A DNA stretch of 8,875 nt from Kmv42 sp040757455 (lineage in GTDB: Bacteria > Nitrospirota > Thermodesulfovibrionia > Thermodesulfovibrionales > SM23-35): positions 1 through 8,875 of the forward strand of contig JBFLXE010000112.1 of assembly GCA_040757455.1 (NCBI GenBank), written 5' to 3'. Positions 6,378-8,875 of the stretch are shown here, piece after piece. The stretch's first letter is position 1. Each line of letters begins with the position of its first letter. The position numbers and the translations under genes are program-made. The notes beneath the pieces were generated by a model. That model had not been told where the DNA came from and searched no databases. It saw nothing but the letters and a program-made list of their open reading frames with translations.

Positions 6378-6682
6378 GATTTCACCTCCGAAATATGAAA
6401 AAAGTCCTTGCTAATACAGAAGTGTAAACATCACCTCCATTTTCTCAAAATAGACTTTCACTTATTATACTTAATTAATATCGCAAAAAAAATGCCAGGA
6501 TATAAGTTATTAATATGTAAAGATTTGGTAAGAAAATAAAAAACATATATATGGCATTCTGTCTTCCGGAACAGGCATTCTGCCCGAAAAAGTAACAGAA
6601 GTCCAAGGTTAGGGTATAATCTGGAATATATTTCTTGTAAATTTGAAACGATGAATTACTGATTTTCGGGAGAAGTATCAAC
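6378..6682. other. AT-rich intergenic region between the secreted genes
   Basis: Some 300 bases hold no credible gene. A minus-strand frame at 6475-6684 is hydrophobic but compositionally driven and lacks a ribosome site. Contents seen: a possible minus-strand -10 box (6464-6469), a second GGAGGTGA-like site at 6431-6438, a 9-base direct repeat GGCATTCTG at 6553-6561 and 6574-6582, and a plus-strand promoter-like pair near 6592-6620. Confidence 0.4.
6464..6469 (-). promoter_or_regulatory. candidate -10 box for the FN3-like secreted gene
   Basis: The minus strand reads TATAAT here in an AT-rich context, with a T-run at the -35 position rather than TTGACA. Transcription from it would give a leader of roughly 80 bases before ATG 6377. 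The -10 is perfect; the lack of a -35 keeps confidence low. Confidence 0.35.
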
Positions 6683-6710
6683 AAAAAGGCAGAGCCATTG
6701 TGACCCTGCC
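6683..6710 (-). terminator. rho-independent terminator after the DUF11-like gene
   Basis: On the minus strand GGCAGGG (6710-6704) pairs with CTCTGCC (6694-6688), seven pairs with one G-T wobble, around a 9-base loop, followed by TTTTT (6687-6683). It begins 29 bases beyond the stop codon of the DUF11-like gene. The 3' arm plus T-run is the same as in the terminator at 5406-5435. Confidence 0.8.
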
Positions 6711-6739
6711 CTTCTGGAATGCAAATTGTTATTCAAACC

Positions 6740-7450
6740 TTACGGAATATCCGACCGTGCCGCGCAGCTTTGAATAGCGCCTTTTTCTTTCCCGCTTATC
6801 AATTGCGCTTTCTTCCATTGATTCGTAAGGTGAGCTACACATTTGACAAATTTTCCATGATTCTTTGCACTGTCTGCGCATTGAGCAATTAAATCACTCA
6901 TAGTACACCCGTCATCAAAGAGTACATTTTCAACACCTGTTTCACAGTCTGCAATAACAAGTGTTGTATTGGTATTACTACCGAGGCACTGATCTGCATC
7001 ATCATAGATCCCATCCCCGTCACTATCAACATTCACACCAAAATAATAGCCGGCATCTTCATCTGTCACTCTATTGCCGCCTGGATCAACGGCTTCAACA
7101 ATGCCTATGTTTTCATATTGACCTTCCGTAGCGATACCTTCACCTTCACATATCATCGAATCTCCTGCTTTAAGACTGGTTGAAGGACATTTCACCGATA
7201 TTCCTTGATCGTCAGTAACGATAATATTAGTCAAATCTGTATCTCCTGTGTTTGTGACAATATATTGCCATGCTACTTCGCTACCGACCGGTATCTCTGG
7301 AATTATAGAAAAATCCAATCCGTTGGTATATTTTTTAAGTTCGACGGATGCGCTCTGGGCTTGAATAATATTTGCGAAAGCACCCAATAGTAATACCGTC
7401 ATAGCAAATATACACGATATCTTTAATAAACTTTTGCGGACGTTTTCCAT
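6740..7450 (-). CDS. secreted DUF11-like protein with Cys-rich C-terminal module
   Basis: A 236-residue exported protein. The start is ATG 7450 because AAAGGAG lies just upstream and a classical signal peptide begins there (ENVRKSLLK, then a hydrophobic core, likely cut after IIQA at 28-31); a longer frame to 7540 adds a non-signal-like extension. Residues 36-138 resemble the DUF11/CARDB-type surface domain: WQYIVTNTGDTDLTNIIVTD is the hallmark, followed by CEGEGIATEGQYENIGIVEA. DSDGDGIYDDADQC (142-155) is an Asp-rich calcium-binding thrombospondin-type-3-like motif. The last 60 or so residues hold five cysteines (C169, C182, C191, C204, C229) in a helical module containing GCTMSDLIAQC and NHGKFVKCVAHLTNQWKK, and ending GAIQSCAARSDIP. 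Probably a cell-surface or secreted structural protein. It lies 92 bases downstream of the O-methyltransferase and ends at its own terminator. Confidence 0.75.
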   Translation of the reverse strand: MENVRKSLLKISCIFAMTVLLLGAFANIIQAQSASVELKKYTNGLDFSIIPEIPVGSEVAWQYIVTNTGDTDLTNIIVTDDQGISVKCPSTSLKAGDSMICEGEGIATEGQYENIGIVEAVDPGGNRVTDEDAGYYFGVNVDSDGDGIYDDADQCLGSNTNTTLVIADCETGVENVLFDDGCTMSDLIAQCADSAKNHGKFVKCVAHLTNQWKKAQLISGKEKGAIQSCAARSDIP

Positions 7451-7542
7451 CTCGATTCTCCTTTCTATCTTGTCTGTACTTTCGCGTAAATGATTTTTAT
7501 CGTACTGAATCGGTAACATAACGTCCGTATCTGCTATCACAT

Positions 7543-8502
7543 TTAGTCTTTTCGCTCTCCTATGATGAGAACTGTCTCCGGGAGATGCTTTACAACGATA
7601 TTTTTAAACCCTGTTTCTGCTAACCAGCTTTTCATCTCTTTGGGACTATAGCACCTTCCTCTTTCCGTCCCGACAAGCATGTTCACAGAGAATAGTGCGC
7701 TATGGGGTGGAGCAGTTCGCATGTCGTTGATGGGAAAGTCCTGGACCACAACCCTGCCACCAGGATTAAGAGCCTTTTTACATTTACTGAGCAGAGAGAT
7801 GTTCTCTTCTGCAGAAAAGGCATGAAAGATCTGGCTCACAAGGATGAGATCATACCCGGAACCAATGCTGTCAATATGAAAATCACCGCCAACAAATCTC
7901 ATTCCTTTCACCCCTTCGCGGCGAGCAATTTTTTTGGCAATTCTAATTGTCTCTGGGAGATCAAAGACGGTAGCGTTCACCCCTTTCTTAGTCATAGCAA
8001 TAGCATTCGTGCCCGGCCCTCCCCCCAGGTCAAGCATTGTTTTTACACTTCCAAGTCCTACTGCCTTGACAAGACTTTCCGTGCGCAGTATCGACAGGTT
8101 ATGCATCCCCATGATGAATGACTCATGGTCAAAGCCGCGCCGTGCAGGGCGGCCTGTCCTTACTACTTCATCCAGAGCGGAAAAATTTTGCCACATGGTT
8201 GAAGCATGTCTGATGATATTTCCCTGGTAGAGGTGAGCGCCTTTTACCAGATAGCGATTGCTCATAGGGGCATTACGGTACCTGCCGTCTCTGCTTTTAC
8301 GGACCAGTCCGATGCCCGCAAGGGCATCAAGCAGTATCTCCGTTGCCCGGGGATCAATCTCCAGCTTTCTCGCAATCTCAGCTGCGGATGCTGCCTTTTT
8401 CAGGTTATCAAATACTCCGAGGTTATTTGCGGTCAAAATAACTCTTGATGACATGAATCCCAGATAGAGTTTTCTCAGTCCTGCCAGATCACCCGGCACC
8501 AT
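7543..8502 (-). CDS. SAM-dependent O-methyltransferase (Methyltransf_2 type)
   Basis: A 319-residue enzyme of the dimeric small-molecule O-methyltransferase type (acetylserotonin or plant COMT-like, also common in bacterial secondary metabolism). Residues 1-85 form the dimerisation winged-helix domain, including AAEIARKLEIDPRATEILLD (40-59) and GLVRKSRDGRYRNAPMSNRYL. The Rossmann domain shows motif I LDLGGGPGT (157-165), the acidic ribose-binding residue D181 in VFDLP, GGDF (205-208), and LNPGGRVVVQDF (245-256). H227 in LVSQIFHAFSAEEN lies where the catalytic His of plant enzymes is found (HDW there), so it may be active, but the following residues differ. GAGGAGGGGG upstream of ATG 8502 is a strong ribosome site. 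It lies 34 bases below the truncated receiver gene on the same strand. The acceptor substrate cannot be read from the sequence; no polyketide or carotenoid genes are nearby. Confidence 0.86.
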   Translation of the reverse strand: MVPGDLAGLRKLYLGFMSSRVILTANNLGVFDNLKKAASAAEIARKLEIDPRATEILLDALAGIGLVRKSRDGRYRNAPMSNRYLVKGAHLYQGNIIRHASTMWQNFSALDEVVRTGRPARRGFDHESFIMGMHNLSILRTESLVKAVGLGSVKTMLDLGGGPGTNAIAMTKKGVNATVFDLPETIRIAKKIARREGVKGMRFVGGDFHIDSIGSGYDLILVSQIFHAFSAEENISLLSKCKKALNPGGRVVVQDFPINDMRTAPPHSALFSVNMLVGTERGRCYSPKEMKSWLAETGFKNIVVKHLPETVLIIGERKD

Positions 8503-8536
8503 TTTTCCCCCTCCTCTTTGATGGGTGCGGGTATGA

Positions 8537-8794
8537 CTATTCTTCAGACATTAAAGCAGTGAGACAAAGTTTCAGATCCCTGATCTGAAAGGGCTTCGCG
8601 AGGCAAACAGACGCGCCGAAATCCAGCGCATCCTGCATTTCATGATAACTTGAATTTCCCGAAAAAATGATAACACGCACATCGGGGTTGATCTTCTTGA
8701 TAATCCTCAAAGCACTTACGCCGTCCAGCTTGGGCATTTTGATGTCGAATAGCCCAGATAATTCATAAATTCTGCTGAAAAAAATAGCCAACAA
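8537..8794 (-). pseudogene. response-regulator receiver domain, N-terminal half missing
   Basis: The frame keeps the C-terminal two thirds of a CheY-like receiver: FDIKMPKLDG with the phospho-acceptor Asp (residue 17 of the frame), VIIFSGNSS with the switch Ser (45), and ASVCLAKPFQ with the conserved Lys (67), ending LTALMSEE. Missing are the first beta strand and the acidic pair that binds magnesium, plus helices 1-2; the residues before DIKMP (FSRIYELSG) do not fit the usual PDLVLL strand well. No ATG or ribosome site opens the frame; a TTG at 8794 would lie inside the inverted repeat at 8784-8810. No output domain follows. It is probably a stand-alone receiver or a fragment, truncated by the mobile-element end at the right edge, and once the gene just before the O-methyltransferase. 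It should not be phosphorylatable as it stands. Confidence 0.7.
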
Positions 8795-8859
8795 TCCTGA
8801 GAGCTTTGGTATTATTAAGTTTGCAAAGGCTCAAAACCAAAGAAAGGATGGTTGGCTAT
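8784..8859. repeat. imperfect inverted repeat at right edge
   Basis: The left arm (8784-8810) starts ATAGCCAACAATCCT and ends CTTTGGT. The right arm (8836-8859), reverse-complemented, starts ATAGCCAACCATCCT and ends CTTTGGT. They match at nearly all positions apart from a short variable segment between the blocks (GAGAG against TT), around a 25-base AT-rich core. It lies between the broken receiver gene and a new plus-strand start codon. It may be the subterminal structure of an insertion sequence or a leader hairpin controlling that gene. Confidence 0.6.
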
Positions 8860-8875
8860 ATGACAGAGTGTATCA
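8860..8875 (+). CDS. 5' end of a plus-strand gene, possibly IS1380-type transposase
   Basis: ATG at 8860 opens MTECI before the window ends, with AAAGGA (8843-8848) as a plausible though distant ribosome site. Several IS1380-family transposases begin MTxC, and the flanking inverted repeat and the broken receiver gene to the left fit an insertion sequence running rightwards out of the window. Only five codons are visible, so this is a tentative assignment. Confidence 0.35.

Noticed and set aside
6411..6431. Six-codon leader ORF (MFTLLY) after a GGAGGTG-like site upstream of the FN3-like gene
   Set aside because: The ribosome site is only two bases from the ATG, too close to work, and the peptide has no attenuation-type residue run.
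6475..6684. Hydrophobic minus-strand frame of 69 residues
   Set aside because: AT-rich composition alone produces it, there is no ribosome site, and it runs over a candidate promoter and repeats.
7451..7540. Upstream extension of the DUF11-like protein to GTG 7540
   Set aside because: It would put 30 polar residues before a normal signal peptide, while a good ribosome site precedes ATG 7450.
7702..8121. Plus-strand frame of 139 residues opposite the O-methyltransferase
   Set aside because: Antisense to intact methyltransferase motifs, without a ribosome site.
1..8875. CRISPR array, tRNA or rRNA genes, phage or defence genes
   Set aside because: No regularly spaced repeats, cloverleaf-like segments or recognisable defence or phage proteins were seen on either strand.

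Overview
The window looks like part of a Gram-negative bacterial chromosome, not a phage or plasmid. Moderate base composition, strong AGGAGG-type ribosome sites, a Tat-exported murein-type peptidase, a phasin-like plus UbiB pair and secreted DUF11/fibronectin-like proteins suggest Desulfobacterota, Nitrospirota or a relative. That placement is inference; there is no rRNA or tRNA to anchor it.

Layout. (1) Bases 146-3129 on the plus strand form a compact operon: a small phasin-like coiled-coil protein, a UbiB/AarF atypical kinase with two C-terminal membrane helices, and an M28-family zinc peptidase whose ribosome site overlaps the kinase stop codon. A long imperfect hairpin lies in the leader. 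(2) A short convergent junction (3130-3210) separates this from a minus-strand pair: a PPC/DUF296 protein followed by a Tat-exported DUF882/M15-like peptidase (4214 down to 3211). (3) About 700 bases (4215-4911) are decayed DNA holding only the C-terminal scrap of an IS4-type transposase. (4) Bases 4912-7450, minus strand, carry an orphan beta-rich protein with a disturbed 5' end and two signal-peptide proteins. One of the two ends in a fibronectin-like domain; the other has a DUF11-like domain, an Asp-rich calcium-type motif and a Cys-rich C-terminal module. Two near-identical rho-independent terminators lie downstream of the two secreted genes. (5) Bases 7543-8794, minus strand, hold a Methyltransf_2-type O-methyltransferase, preceded by a response-regulator receiver domain that has lost its N-terminal half. 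(6) At the right edge, next to the receiver break, an imperfect inverted repeat precedes an ATG that opens a new plus-strand reading frame, probably the left end of an insertion sequence.

The best-supported functional unit is the phasin-like/UbiB/M28 operon. I see no defence system, CRISPR array or complete new pathway. The points most worth follow-up are the Cys-rich C-terminal module of the secreted protein, the paired terminators around the secreted genes, the Gly-to-Ala change in the UbiB KxGQ motif, the likely non-ATG start of the M28 peptidase, and the receiver gene apparently truncated at a mobile-element edge.
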